Source of the DNA: Eretmocerus hayati
Lineage: Eukaryota; Arthropoda; Insecta; Hymenoptera; Aphelinidae
NCBI GenBank assembly: GCA_029851415.1
Contig: CM056742.1
Span: forward strand, 151,533,121 to 151,597,120
DNA length: 64,000 bases
Direction: 5' to 3'
A model generated the notes under the pieces. The model was not told the DNA's origin. It worked only from the letters and a program-made list of their open reading frames with translations, and made no database searches. The position numbers and the translations under genes are program-made. Of this stretch, positions 20,086-31,534 are shown piece by piece (the stretch's first letter is position 1; each line of letters starts with the position of its first letter).

Positions 20086-21905
20086 CCGAAGAAGAGCTGA
20101 GACGAGCCGCTAAGAGATTAGCGAATGGTAAGGCCCCGGGGCTGGACGGTATCCCAAATGAGGCCTTGAAAATAGTGGTCCGAGAGCAGCCCAGCCTGCT
20201 ACTGAAGCTGTTCAACAAGTGTCTTCTCGCGGGAATGTTCCCGAAAGTGTGGAAACGGCAGAAGCTAGTGCTTATACCCAAGGGGAAGGGTGGGGAACCA
20301 GCGGAACCATCATCGAATCGGCCACTCAATATGCTGGACAACATCGGCAAGATGTATGACCGCATGATCCTGAACCGGGCGGAGGAAGAGTATGAGCGTA
20401 GCGGAGGTATGTCCCCGATGCAGTTTGGCTTCCGTAAGGGGCGCAGTACGATGCACGCAATAGAGAGCGTGCAAGACAGAGTTCACAGAGCGCATACAAT
20501 GGCTCCCCAACCAGGTGGAGGGTTCTGTGCCATAATATGCCTGGATGTGAAGAATGCCTTCAACACGGCAAGTTGGGAACGGATCTATAGGTCCCTAGAT
20601 GGAAGAGTACCCCCTTACCTGCTCGCAGTCATCAGCGATGGACTGCGCGACAGAGTCCTGGTGTGCGACACCGATGAGGGAAGAGTTGAGTTGGAACTCT
20701 CTGCAGGGATAGCTCAGGGATCCGTGTCAGGACCGTTTGAATGGAACACGCAATACGACGAGTTCCTGAACATGAGCATGCCAGATGGGGCGGAACTTAT
20801 TGGCTTCGCGGACGATGCGGCATTAGTCGTGGTCGCCGAAACCGCGTGGCAAGTGGAGTGTGCGGCCAATGAAGCTCTTTACCGCATTGGTCAGTGGTTC
20901 CCTGAGAACGGGCTGGAGCTTGCCGAGCACAAGTGCGAAGCAATGCTAGTCACCAAGAGGAGGAGTTTCAAAACCCCCGTGTTCTCCATCAACGGGTACG
21001 AGATCCCACTCAAGAGGGAACTCAAGTATCTTGGGGTTTGGTTTGACGACCGATGGAGCTACAAGGCCCAAGTTAGGGAAGCAGCGCTGAAGGCGGACAG
21101 GGTTGGTTGCGCCCTTCAACGGCTCATGCCAAACATTGGCGGCCCCAAGCCAAACAGGAGATCTTTACTTAGCACCGTGAGCTATTCCATCATGCTGTAC
21201 GGTGCACCAATTTGGGGACGTGTAGCTAGAGGGTCTGTGATCGACGCGAAGCTAGGCCCAGTCCAGCGACGTTCCGCGCTCCGGACGATCAGCGCTTACT
21301 GCACGGTGTCCGACCACGCAGCCTGTGTACTAGCAGGTACTCCACCTATTCGACTACTTGTAGCCGAAAGGGTGCGTGTATGGGAACGCCAAGAGACTCT
21401 CAAGAACGATGGAGTAGTACTAAACCCCACCCGGAAGGCCCTCATTCGAGATGTCGAAAGGGGGGGAACTGTCGAAGAGTGGCAGAAAGAATGGGATAGC
21501 TCAACGAAAGGGAAGTGGACGCGAAGATTGATCCCCAACATAGCCAGGTGGATCGATCGAGCTCACGGAGAGTTAGATTATTGGCTGACGCAGGCGCTCA
21601 GTGGTCATGGCTGCTTCGGGGAGTACCTAGAGCGGTTCCAGAAGAGGGAGACCTCGGTCTGTCAGATGTGTGAGGCAGACTGGGACGATGCGGAGCATGC
21701 ACTCTTCCAGTGCGTGAACACAGCGATGGAGAGAGCGGAACTCGTGGACTGGCTTGGGAATCAGATCACCCCTGAGACCCTAGTGCCGTCCATGCTCCGC
21801 AGCAAAGAGACGTGGGATAAGATTGCCGCCTATATCAAGACGGCGATCACCCGAAAAGAAGAGCGAGAACGGGCATTGCAGCGCCAAGCAAGGGGCGCTG
21901 TATAG
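20086..21905 (+). CDS. LINE reverse transcriptase fragment (N-terminally truncated ORF2)
   Basis: About 606 codons remain open without a break. RT motifs appear in order: LVLIPKGKG and RPLNMLDNIGKMYDR, MQFGFRKGRSTMHAI, CLDVKNAFNTASW, AGIAQGSVSGPFEWN and the catalytic FADD (20805-20816, replacing YADD), then the thumb-like LKYLGVWFD. LMPNIGGPKPNRR and YGAPIWG are typical of R1/LOA-clade elements. A C-terminal Cys-rich motif, CQMCEADWDDAEHALFQC, follows. The frame extends upstream to a TTG at 20058, but those first nine codons are host target DNA, not element sequence, and no native start codon exists. The apurinic-type endonuclease that normally precedes RT is missing, so this copy cannot be autonomous. 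Clade assignment is from motif memory and moderately sure. Confidence 0.9.
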
Positions 21906-22253
21906 CGAACAACGACGACTTGAAGAGTGAACAAGGACGACGAAGAGAGAAGACAGGAGAGCGGACACACCAAAGAGGAACGCCCCTTGGCGCGCGATAC
22001 GCCTCCCACCCTGAAGTAATGCTAACGCGGTTCCGGGGTGGGTTGGTTAGATAGTGGTTAGCTGCCCCCAGTTCTGCAATGATGGCTTGCCAACATCGTA
22101 GGGCTGAGAGCAGAAGGTTTTAGCCCCCAGGGCACACGGGCGTTGGATTCATGCTCATCCGGTTTACCGGGTGAGCAAAATGAAAGCGCTCATGGTCTGC
22201 CGGTGGGAGATCCATTAGGGATAGCCTGTCATCAGATTTTTCCTTATATTCCA

Positions 22254-22289
<36 letters not shown>
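20086..22289 (+). mobile_element. 5'-truncated non-LTR retrotransposon (R1/LOA-like LINE)
   Basis: The element starts abruptly inside the reverse transcriptase region and has no endonuclease or ORF1. It continues through an uninterrupted RT frame to 21905 and a 351-base GC-rich 3' UTR, and ends in a poly(A) run (22257-22289). Perfect 15-bp target duplications flank it. 5' truncation, a poly(A) tail and a variable-length duplication are hallmarks of target-primed reverse transcription. The intact frame, perfect duplication and long poly(A) all point to a recent insertion. Base composition is much more GC-rich than the surroundings. Confidence 0.92.
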
Positions 22290-22291
<2 letters not shown>

Positions 22292-22302
22292 TAGTTCCGT
22301 TT
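22288..22302 (+). repeat. target-site duplication, right copy
   Basis: AAGATAGTTCCGTTT is identical to 20071-20085 and directly follows the poly(A). Confidence 0.85.
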
Positions 22303-22342
22303 GACCAAAAAATTTCAGATAGTTCCTTTTTACTCTGGGGCA

Positions 22343-24971
22343 TCGTTAGTTACTATTCGTGTGCGAGATAATTCGTACTCTATGTGTTTCATGAAGTCAA
22401 AAAATACATCTAAGAACCTTTGGAAGTGAGATTTAGGGCTGGCACATTTCCGACCCTCTATATCGAAACTTCCGAGTAACTACTGGTATGTTTCAATGTT
22501 TCTTGGTACCTACTGATAGAGTATAAGGCTTAAACCTATCATAATAAATTGGTTCATTTCAAGTTCTGGCTAGTCAAGGACATGAAAGTATTACGCCGAA
22601 ATTGAAATTCTATAAATGCAAAAAGTACAAGTCAAGCATGAACCGCCTTACTTCAGCACCCGTTTGCTTCATTTTCTATTATTCACGAGTTGAAAATATA
22701 AATAAACTTAAAGATTCCATGGATCTCGTACCATTGCAACCTCTAATTTGTGTATTCAATGACACAAAGTCTTCTAGTGATCGGTTGAGATAAGAGTGTA
22801 GCATCAGATACTCAGCAAACGCAAGTGATGCGATGCACCAATGGCCGGCTGACCAAATGCCGACCCGTACTCCTTTTCCATTTGTATGCAGGGATGGCAA
22901 CAGCTCAAATTCACCTTTTGGATTTCATGTTTGATCTGTTGAGGTATTCCATTATCTTTAGAAGAGCGAGACCAAAGCATCATACTTTATGTAATATTTA
23001 GAAGTTATTACATGAATCGTGAAAGGGGAGAAGTTTTCAAATGAATGTTTGCTATTAGCATTTAACAGTAATTTTTCAACTGTTTAGTAAGAAGTGAACT
23101 AGAAGTTTGTTGTTCAACAATATCATTTTTAAATACTGTTATCTGTGATGCGTTGGATATAGAAAATGTTGTTTGTCTACCACATGTACAATTATCGATA
23201 ATCTTTAGAAAATTGAAATACCCTTCGTTGCGAGGGGACATGATATCTTATCAATAATGGATGAAGGGTAATTAACAAGACAATCCTTAAATCAGAATAT
23301 TTTTCATGTATTTTTTATAATATATATTTATTTTTTGTTTTGTCTCCTTCTCGCAGTACATACATATGTATAGAACGCACATCATCGTCCGTCTAATAAT
23401 TCCAACACGATGGGCATCGTGTTTATAGGATAATTCTCACTCAAGGTATCATCATAATTCTCAGCTAGCTCATGACTAAATTTTCTCACTATCGATCTTG
23501 TCTCAATGAATCATTTCCAAAGAATAAATCGCAACTGTATATATGTATATTTTTCATCAGTTTTTTTTAAACATCATGTCTCACCATTTGACTTCACTTG
23601 GTCGCAATAATTAACGATCGTCGCCTGTCTACAATGCGCTGCTTCTTATGTGTCTGTTATGAGATATAGCAACATTTGAATATATTTGTATGAATATACT
23701 CGATATATTGACTGTTCTTTTCCGTCTTTTTTCGTAATTTTATCCCCTTACAATTTCTTAAATACTGAACTACATGAACGCTTTCTAGGTCATTTTTTTT
23801 CTGGCGCAAGAAATTGGCATAAAACATACACGCGGTATACATCGTGTGAATGTGTTTGTTTGTTTTTTTCTCATCAGTTTGTAGAAGTGTGATGTTTCTC
23901 ACGACCTGATGCAGGCTTTACTTCGGCTCACAACCATTCCATATTTCATCTCGCGCGATATGACAAAACACATCAGGCGTCGTTCAAAATTGTAATCCGT
24001 ATATTGTTAATCTACGTGTAAAAGGATCAATAATAATCGTACAATTTTCTGACAGTATCTGCACATTATCTCGTGTGTCGATTTTTTTTGACGTACTCAC
24101 AAATCGCTGCATCGCATAATCCACACGTGTTACATCATTTATTTAATCTTTTCTAAATAACATTAATTTACATATAGTAAAATTCTTATATACATGCATG
24201 TACACCCACACATACAGTTAATCATTAAGTTTATCTGTTTTTTGTACGCAAATGGATTCCATTATTTCACCTGCCACTCAAATTTCATTGAATATTCTTA
24301 TCATCAGCATCTCGACAGCTTTTCAATTCGCTTGACAAACGCACAACTTTTTCAATATTTTTATGGCCAATACTCAAGGAAAAATATTTATATAATTCAT
24401 TTCTTCGTTTCTGCATAATTAATTGTTGAAATTACATTGCCCGTTATGTATGGAACGTATTGAAAACTCGTCTAAGACAGTCCATCGAATTTCCGAAAAA
24501 TCAAAAATAAGATACATATATTTCATCCTCGTTCCTCTGCATTTACATTTTTGTACATATTATCTTTACATATTTCATTTGGTACAACGTTATATCGCGA
24601 TCATCTAACTTATGTATATAATGCCATCACTTCTTTTTACATCTGTACATATTATCAAAATCTTGTCTGTTTTCGAAAATTAGATTGACTGTAATAGACA
24701 AGCTATTGGATGAATTGTTTTCTTTTACTTTTAGGTAATTTTCAGTGTGTAATTGGACACTGTCGAATAAAGCCTCTGGATAAATTTTTTTTTTTTTTCG
24801 TTACCGACATCAAGTTTTTGTATAATATAGTATATTTCATTTGCTTATTGTCGAGAAATTACTTTGCAAAATAATCACAAGCTTATTCGTCGGGCTTGAA
24901 TTTTGAGCTCGCGACCCAGCTTCTTTCAATACAATGGTCGATAGTGAATTTTGATGATCACCGAATGTTCT
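22343..24971. other. AT-rich non-coding region
   Basis: I see no exon I can support. From about 23280 to 24640 the sequence is very AT-rich with repeated TACATATGTA-like runs and poly(T) tracts, which is common in insect 3' UTRs and intergenic DNA; there is no way to tell which from the sequence. Confidence 0.45.
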
Positions 24972-25816
24972 TTAACACGTTCACTGCGAAGGCGAAATCG
25001 CGATTGTGGTCTAAACTGCGAGAGAGTTCAAATGTGTGTTTCAGCACTTATTGCGAGAGTTAAACCTTTTGGAAAATCATCAATTTGGCATCTTTTTACA
25101 GTATCTCTATAAATTTTTGTGGGACCCACCGGTGGGGCCCATTAATTTTTCTCCAAAGCGGGATACATTCATGAGGATGATCGGTAGTACCAACCGAACC
25201 GTCGAAGACAATGTTGTCAGTCTTCAGGAGAATCTGCGTTTTGATATCTGATAATTGTTGCTATGATTTTTTGGTCTGCACATTATCCACGGACTTCAAA
25301 TCTTTCAGGCTCGAGGAATGATATTGACTCAACTCAATCTCTTATTACTATATTTACAGTGCATTATAGGAAGGATTACACAAGTGAAAAACGTGTTGGG
25401 GACACACGTTTTTCGATCTAATTGAAATTGTTTTCCTCGCGTAAATTGAATATCACTCGAGTTAGGGCAAATATTTTACAACGTATCCTAACTCAGTTTG
25501 TAGATCTTGAAATGAGCTTTCAAATGAGCTGAAAAACGTTGACAATGGTCGATTTTAAAGTGAGTATTTTGCTATAAACTGCTCGGATTCGTGTAATCGA
25601 TAAAAGATTGCGTAAAAAATTGGAGATCGTGCGAGAACTCTCGCAAATCAAGTCCAATACCGAGGACGTCTTGTACATACGTTCATTAAAACATATTAAT
25701 TAAACAAGAATAAATCGCGACATGAGCCAGTGGATATGTGCTCGCTACTTGGCTTGGCCCGAAACTCGAGAACAAGTGGGCCCCATCGGTGGGACCCATC
25801 GCAGTGAACGTGTTAA
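24972..25816. mobile_element. piggyBac-like non-autonomous element (TTAA ends)
   Basis: The ends TTAACACGTTCACTGCGA (24972-24989) and its exact complement (25799-25816) form an 18-bp perfect TIR including TTAA at both borders, the target duplication typical of piggyBac-type elements. Inside, GGGACCCACCGGTGGGGCCC near 25121 and the similar GTGGGCCCCATCGGTGGGAC near 25776 form subterminal repeats, and GAGAGTTC near 25022 pairs with GAACTCTC near 25634. There is no transposase; the open frames are short. Confidence 0.75.
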
Positions 25817-28800
25817 TCTTCTACTTGCTGTTTTATTTTGGCCAATAACTCTTATCCAATCTCTAGAATATCAAAATATTCAAAGACTATACCAGCCAAG
25901 ATCGAACAATTTCAAAATATCAGATAGCATTTCAGAACAAGCATGGATTGTTTCTATGTACTTATTCAACCAAAATCAATATCGTCCATGTTAACAAATC
26001 TCGTTGCATGAGCATTTCTTCATATTCAATGACTATCACTGCCATCAATCGAACGCACAGTATTATGCTTTAAATCAACAATTTGCATTACACATTCCAA
26101 TATTCTAACACTCACGAGAATAGATCTATACTCACATTTGGGAATTCAATGAATATTTGAAGCGTTCACAAAAAATATTTTTAGACGCTCAAATTTTTTC
26201 GAGAATTTGAATGATGTATAATGTGTAGTGAAAGTGTAGGTATACAATTTTGTGATTTTGAAAATGAAAAGATTCTTTGCAATGGGTATAATCGGCTGTT
26301 TCATGTTTATTAAACTCGAATAGGAGTTGTTTCCTACTTTCTTTCTTATAGAAGTGTAAAATATCTAATCATTGGTCCAGAGGAGCATGAAACTTTTTTT
26401 TTTATTCACGGGCTTCAGTTTTAGTGCACCGAACTTATACAAGATGCCAGTCGTACATTTAATAACGAATCATCGTTATTAGTTGCATCATTCAACCCTG
26501 GACAACGACGAAGTTGATGATGTCTATGTATGGGATCACAGTCCGATACCCTTTTGTTCTTGTTTTGTGCCTCTTATTGCCCAGTGATATGTACGAATTG
26601 GGATAAAAATACGAACTTGAGTTATTTATCGCGAGAGTCCGATTATATGGTTTTTTTCCAGAAGGAATGATTGTGTATGGTGAGCTGAGAAATTGATAAT
26701 AAAGACTGCAGCTCGTTTCATCACCCTTTTTTCATAGGGCATATTTTGCAAAAATTGATTTTACATAGACGCGCATCAATGAAATTGAGGATCATCAGAA
26801 TCAGTCGAGGATTGACCCTTTTACTGCAAGGATTGAATGAGTAAATACAATCTAAAAGGTATCGTAGCTTCATATAGTTCGAACAATTGATATCAAGTAC
26901 AATTTTCTTGATGGTCAATTCCTCTACAGTTTTCAAATTTTTAGTATAAAGTTCTATGAGGAGATTTTGTTCTGTTTAAGAATGATTTTATAACTTGTAT
27001 ATCATGTTGTTTTGACCGATGTGAGTGAGTTAATGGATCTGTTTTTCTTTACATTGTCAGTGACATGTAAATATGAGCCTCTAATTTTTTAAAGAGAAAA
27101 TTCATATCTATTTACGATGGAACAACTACTTACTATCTGTGCAATCTACGGCAGGGATTCGGGAGCTGTTAACATACAACTAGCGCTTAGTTGCGATTAG
27201 ACAATTATAAGACTATTTGCTGACATTGTTGCCCTTTTGTTATCCAATTTTTTTTTCAATGATGACCAATATTTTGATCGTGTTATTTTTAACACTTGAA
27301 ATCACGAGAAATCAGGCGATCTATCGATAGATCACCGTTTTAACTGATCGGACATGGATTAGTCTACTTTGTTTTGAAGCAGTTCTCCTATAGTAAGTCA
27401 ATTTTTTAGTTTGATGATTGTTGGGTTTTCTTACTAGCGGGTAATTCAAACGATTCTAGTTCATAAATCTAGTACTGTTTAATCGACCATGTTCCTTTTA
27501 GGACTTTTAGTATCATCTCATTGTCTTAAATATAATAGCGTTTGGGTTGACTATGATCCAGAGTATTGTAACGACGACACGACACGTCTAATAGATCTGG
27601 AGATATCATGATTATTACAAACGTCACTTTTAATGCGCAAGTACATTCTCTGCAGTCAGTCTGAATCTAATTGACAATGTACCGAGAGATTCTCTCTGCT
27701 GCGATTCAACAATCGAAGGATCTACATTTTCGAAAGAGAAGAATTTTTTCAACGCAGTTTAGGCATTCATGCTGATAATTCAATCAAGTTGTTCAATATG
27801 AAACACGACCCATTATTTTTATACTGAAGGAATGAGATCTAAGGGGAGAAAAAGGTGTTTTAAAAAATCATTAATATGGACTCATCGTGTTGACTCGAAT
27901 AAATCGGCTCCGCACTTTCAGAAAAATTTGTGTCTGTTATGTGAAATTTTCTTCAGATGTTGTGTGCAGGTCATGTACTCTTTACTTTAGATTATGTAAA
28001 ATTATCACAATCTATTTCTCTTACTCTTGATAATAGAAGCATTAAGCAAAGAAACATGAGTTTTACAAAGCTGATTCAAAATGAGACCCATGCTATCAAT
28101 GAATCCAATAATATCTGCGGAAATTACGAAAGCTACACCCAATTAGTCAACAAATGAAGTGACAGTCCAAGTATTCGATTGAGATTAATGTATACTGTAA
28201 AAAGAAAAAAAACGACCAAAATTACCACGGAGGCGTGAAACATTAATCCCTCGAAAATTTGACAAGATCATCCGATTGTAGATTTTTTTCACGCAGAATT
28301 TTGATGAAGCCTCTACGAGTATCGGATTGTTCATCCAGACCACACATCTAAGGTCGGTTTACTTTTTAGGTGGCCTAAAAACATACATACTACAGTGCTT
28401 GTAGGCAGTAACGTGATATTCGTGTCCCTCTCAAAACGGTCCGATTTCAATTCAATATTTCCAACACATGAGCACACGAGATGTGAAGAAGCGTGACTCG
28501 ATGACTCGAATGAATGGAGAGGACAACTACTATCGAGTGGTTTGTGGTTATTGAAGTTTAGATGTTACCTATAGTCAGTGTGTGTACTCATTACCTGGAA
28601 TTTACTCTTTTTTTCTATTCTGATTACCGTGAATCTATGAGGATCTCATTCATTCGTTTTTCACCTCCAGGTTTAAAAAATTCAAAAGCATCTCGATAAA
28701 GCACCGAGGATCAGTTTAATATCACACGAGCAGAGGCCTAGTTTACTTGAGCATTTTCCTCTAGACAGATTAATAAATATCGACGCCTTGTTTATCTACG

Positions 28801-28869
28801 AGCTAAAAAGTATCTTCATTAGTATATCACAACTAGCAAGCTGACAAATTCGCTAATACAAAACGCTCT
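25817..28869. other. AT-rich non-coding region
   Basis: I found no supported exon, RNA gene or inverted-repeat element in this 3-kb stretch. Confidence 0.45.
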
Positions 28870-28991
28870 TGGGAGTAAACCTGTTTTGAAACGCCGCCAT
28901 GTTGGCCCCGTGTATTTCTAATGGAAATGTTTTGAGATTCGGCCATTTTAGATTTTTCTGCCATCTAAAATAACACAGAGGTTTACTCCCA
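28870..28991. mobile_element. 122-bp MITE
   Basis: Perfect 13-bp terminal inverted repeats TGGGAGTAAACCT (28870-28882) and AGGTTTACTCCCA (28979-28991) bound a short insert containing GCCGCCATGTTGGCCCC and a later GGCCATTTTAGA. The size and ends fit a MITE; the target duplication is unclear. Confidence 0.6.
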
Positions 28992-30065
28992 CTAGTTTCA
29001 TCGGATATTTCAATAAATCATCTGCTGCACTCGTGATTTTTATGACAATGCTTACTCGATTTTGAATTATTCAAGCAATCATTACTTGATAGTGTGTAAT
29101 CCATTTTTAACAATTTTTTTAACATGATAATTCTGAAGATCAAATATGACTGATTATACTTAAGCTTAGAAGCTTACGATTGATTCATCTTCGTGTGCGT
29201 ATGAAGATGGGGAATCCATCTCATCTTATCATATGTAATGTTCCAGGGGTCACTTACAAAAACCACTTCAAAAAGTTTCGAACCGATCAACTTCTTATGT
29301 TTCAATAACCATCGGTTGTCCTCGCGAAGAGTAATTTCGATTTTTGTAGAAATTCAACGCGAGTTTGATCAATGAGGATAATTGGATGCCCGCATAACTA
29401 TCACAATATGTATTATTTGAGATACGCCGCTGCGGCATCATGATATTTAGTTGTTTGGATTACCCAATTGAATGTAGAAAATAAATCATAGCAAAACAAA
29501 TTTAATCTCGCAAATAAAATTGTATTTTTTCAGAGTATGACTCATCACAAATGAGAAATCTTTTACAACCATGAATCTCTCTAATTAAATGTAAAGAAAG
29601 AAAATATACATATCTGACAAGACCGTTTCAACAGTTTCTTAAATCTAATGGGCTCTTTGTTATTTTTCCAAGATATTATTTCTTCGCAATCCATTAAACA
29701 CGACACAATCTAAGCAAACATATGACGATCGGCAAGTCAAAATTTCATGAGTCCTATCATGTTCTATCGGTAATCACTGAGGTAAAAGAGATTTGTAACA
29801 TTTAATTGAGCTCCATATCTTCGAGCGCGAATTTTCTTCGGAGTTTTTCTTGTGATTATCTTGATAATAATAACTCCTAATGCGACAAAACGTAACAATA
29901 ACAGTATGCATCAAGAAACAGCCATACATCTCAACTTTAAATGATTTGATATCTTCAAATGTATAGAGTGGAAACAACAGTAACGATTATAATATTTTTG
30001 ATCCGAAAAAATGTATCGTAACGCGATAATAATGAGCAGTTTAATGTGTTGATTCTTTTCATCAG

Positions 30066-30132
30066 CTCCTAAGCAATGTTCGGTATGCGGTAAAAGCAGC
30101 ACCTACGTAAGACGCATTCACGATCTGCACAG
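30066..30132 (+). other. candidate 67-nt plus-strand exon (unassigned)
   Basis: A good acceptor (pyrimidine tract then CATCAG) and a consensus donor (CACAG|GTGAGTGTG) bracket an open 67-nt segment reading PKQCSVCGKSSTYVRRIHDL then HR. CxxC with a later HxxH hints at a zinc-binding fold, but the spacing is not a standard C2H2 finger. No neighbouring exon on this strand was found. Confidence 0.25.
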
Positions 30133-30790
30133 GTGAGTGTGTGTTGTGTTTCCAATCCTTTTTTTTTTTTGATAAATAATAATTCATTCATATACGTAGC
30201 GTTCAAAATCATTTCAACACGTTTTCGATCATCGTATTATATGTATATATTTACATTTACTATCTACATATCTACACATTAACAAACGGTTAGTTTAGCT
30301 GTTTGTCTGTTTGTTTTAATAGCACACAAAATTGAATCTCAGTTGATACCCATTTGCAAAATCATTCATTTTTTGCGACTCAACGCGATGCTCGCATCAT
30401 ACATAATATCGATGCTCAACGATCGAGGATCAAACTAGTTGATTATCCTCGTAAATATCATCAAGATCGAGATTCATTACGTTAAATGTTGCCTGTGTAA
30501 AATTGAAAATAATAATCTTATCTCATCGGTACAAAACAATTTTTCGTCTTTAGCCCCCTCCCGGATAGCTATACTCTCACAAATGTCATCAACAAACAAG
30601 ATCATCATCATAACCACAGTTCAAAATATCAAATATAGTCATACTGCCCTCCGGGAATGGACCGAAGCATTACGTTTTCAAGCTACAAAGCTACGCATGC
30701 AATATAAAATAACGTTACATGTAGTAAAATAAATAATGCTAAATTTATAAAAGAATAGTTAAGAAATCAACAATACATAATGATAATGAC

Positions 30791-30824
30791 AATAATAATG
30801 ATGATAATAATAATAATAATAATA
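30791..30824. repeat. AAT microsatellite
   Basis: A run of AAT/GAT trinucleotides, the last part being uninterrupted TAA repeats. Confidence 0.8.
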
Positions 30825-31398
30825 GTTATTCGATAAATCAAAATCAAGTCTTCCTGTGGTGTCTCGGGATGCGCGCCTCTCTGTCATTCTGCCATAGGAC
30901 GCGCTCCTCATATCTCTCGCGATTCGTGTTCAAAAATGAAACTTCGAAACGCAAAGCTGCCAACGACAATGAACAAAAGTAAAGATATTCTGTACAAGAT
31001 GGGGGCGAGGCCTAAATAATGCTCGCATTGACTTTGTTTCCTTTCATTGTCACACATACACTGTGTGAAAGTGTGTGTTGCATATGTGTGAAAGTATCAA
31101 GGGCTGATGTGTGAACCGCGTTTTTGACGGCATATCACACGCAGAGCTCGCGCTGCGACTACGACGACTTTGGTCGAGGGAGTCGTACCTAGAGCGACTT
31201 GCTCTTTCATCTGGTGGTTTTTCAAGGTACAAGAATTACGGCCACAGTACTGGCCGCGACACCGACGTCTAATTTTTGAATTAATCGTATAGAGTCCACT
31301 GATACAGCTCAAGGTGGTAGTCCGGTAGGCTGATACGATGGGGACGACGATAATGACGACGATGAGGTTGCCAGCTGCTGCTGATACGTCGCTGGATC

Positions 31399-31534
31399 CT
31401 ATATGAAGGCGTAACACTCAAGAGTTTTGACAACGAAATCCTCGTGAGGCGCCAAAGGCTCGTTGCCGTATGTGCTGCACGATTGGGTCCTGCCTTGGTA
31501 CAGATCGCCATCGAGCCACAAGCCGAATTTGCCA
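31399..31534 (-). CDS. mtd: TLDc gene terminal exon
   Basis: Acceptor AAATTACAG at the 31535 side; stop TAG at 31399-31401. It encodes GKFGLWLDGDLYQGRTQSCS, then TYGNEPLAPHEDFVVKTLEC and YAFI, the C-terminal third of TLDc. Confidence 0.95.

Larger units (their letters stand above)
20001..22342. mobile_element. palindromic element split by a LINE insertion
   Basis: The left arm (about 20006-20063, GCCCAGAGTACAGAAGAACT and onward to CTTGTAT) is the imperfect complement of ATACAAGATAGTTCCGTTTG at 20067 once the LINE between 20086 and 22287 and one copy of its target duplication are removed. The right arm then continues to TTTACTCTGGGGC at about 22341. The arms are about 57 nt, with a loop of only a few bases. 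The word AGATAGTTCC appears twice per arm, so this belongs to the same kind of word-reiterating small elements seen elsewhere in the window. Confidence 0.7.
28992..31398 (-). other. probable 3' UTR and downstream flank of the TLDc gene
   Basis: This lies immediately downstream of the TLDc stop codon on the minus strand. I see no clear minus-strand AATAAA in the first 700 bases, so the 3' UTR may be long, but its end cannot be placed. The stretch includes a TAA/AAT microsatellite and one candidate plus-strand exon, listed separately. Confidence 0.35.

Noticed and set aside
23280..24640. AT-rich stretch considered as the 3' UTR of a minus-strand gene.
   Set aside because: It is 7-8 kb from the nearest stop codon and contains no coding; assigning it to the TLDc gene would be speculation.
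31097..31417. Minus-strand open frames overlapping the end of the TLDc gene.
   Set aside because: They are in other frames than the TLDc C-terminus and fall in its 3' UTR.
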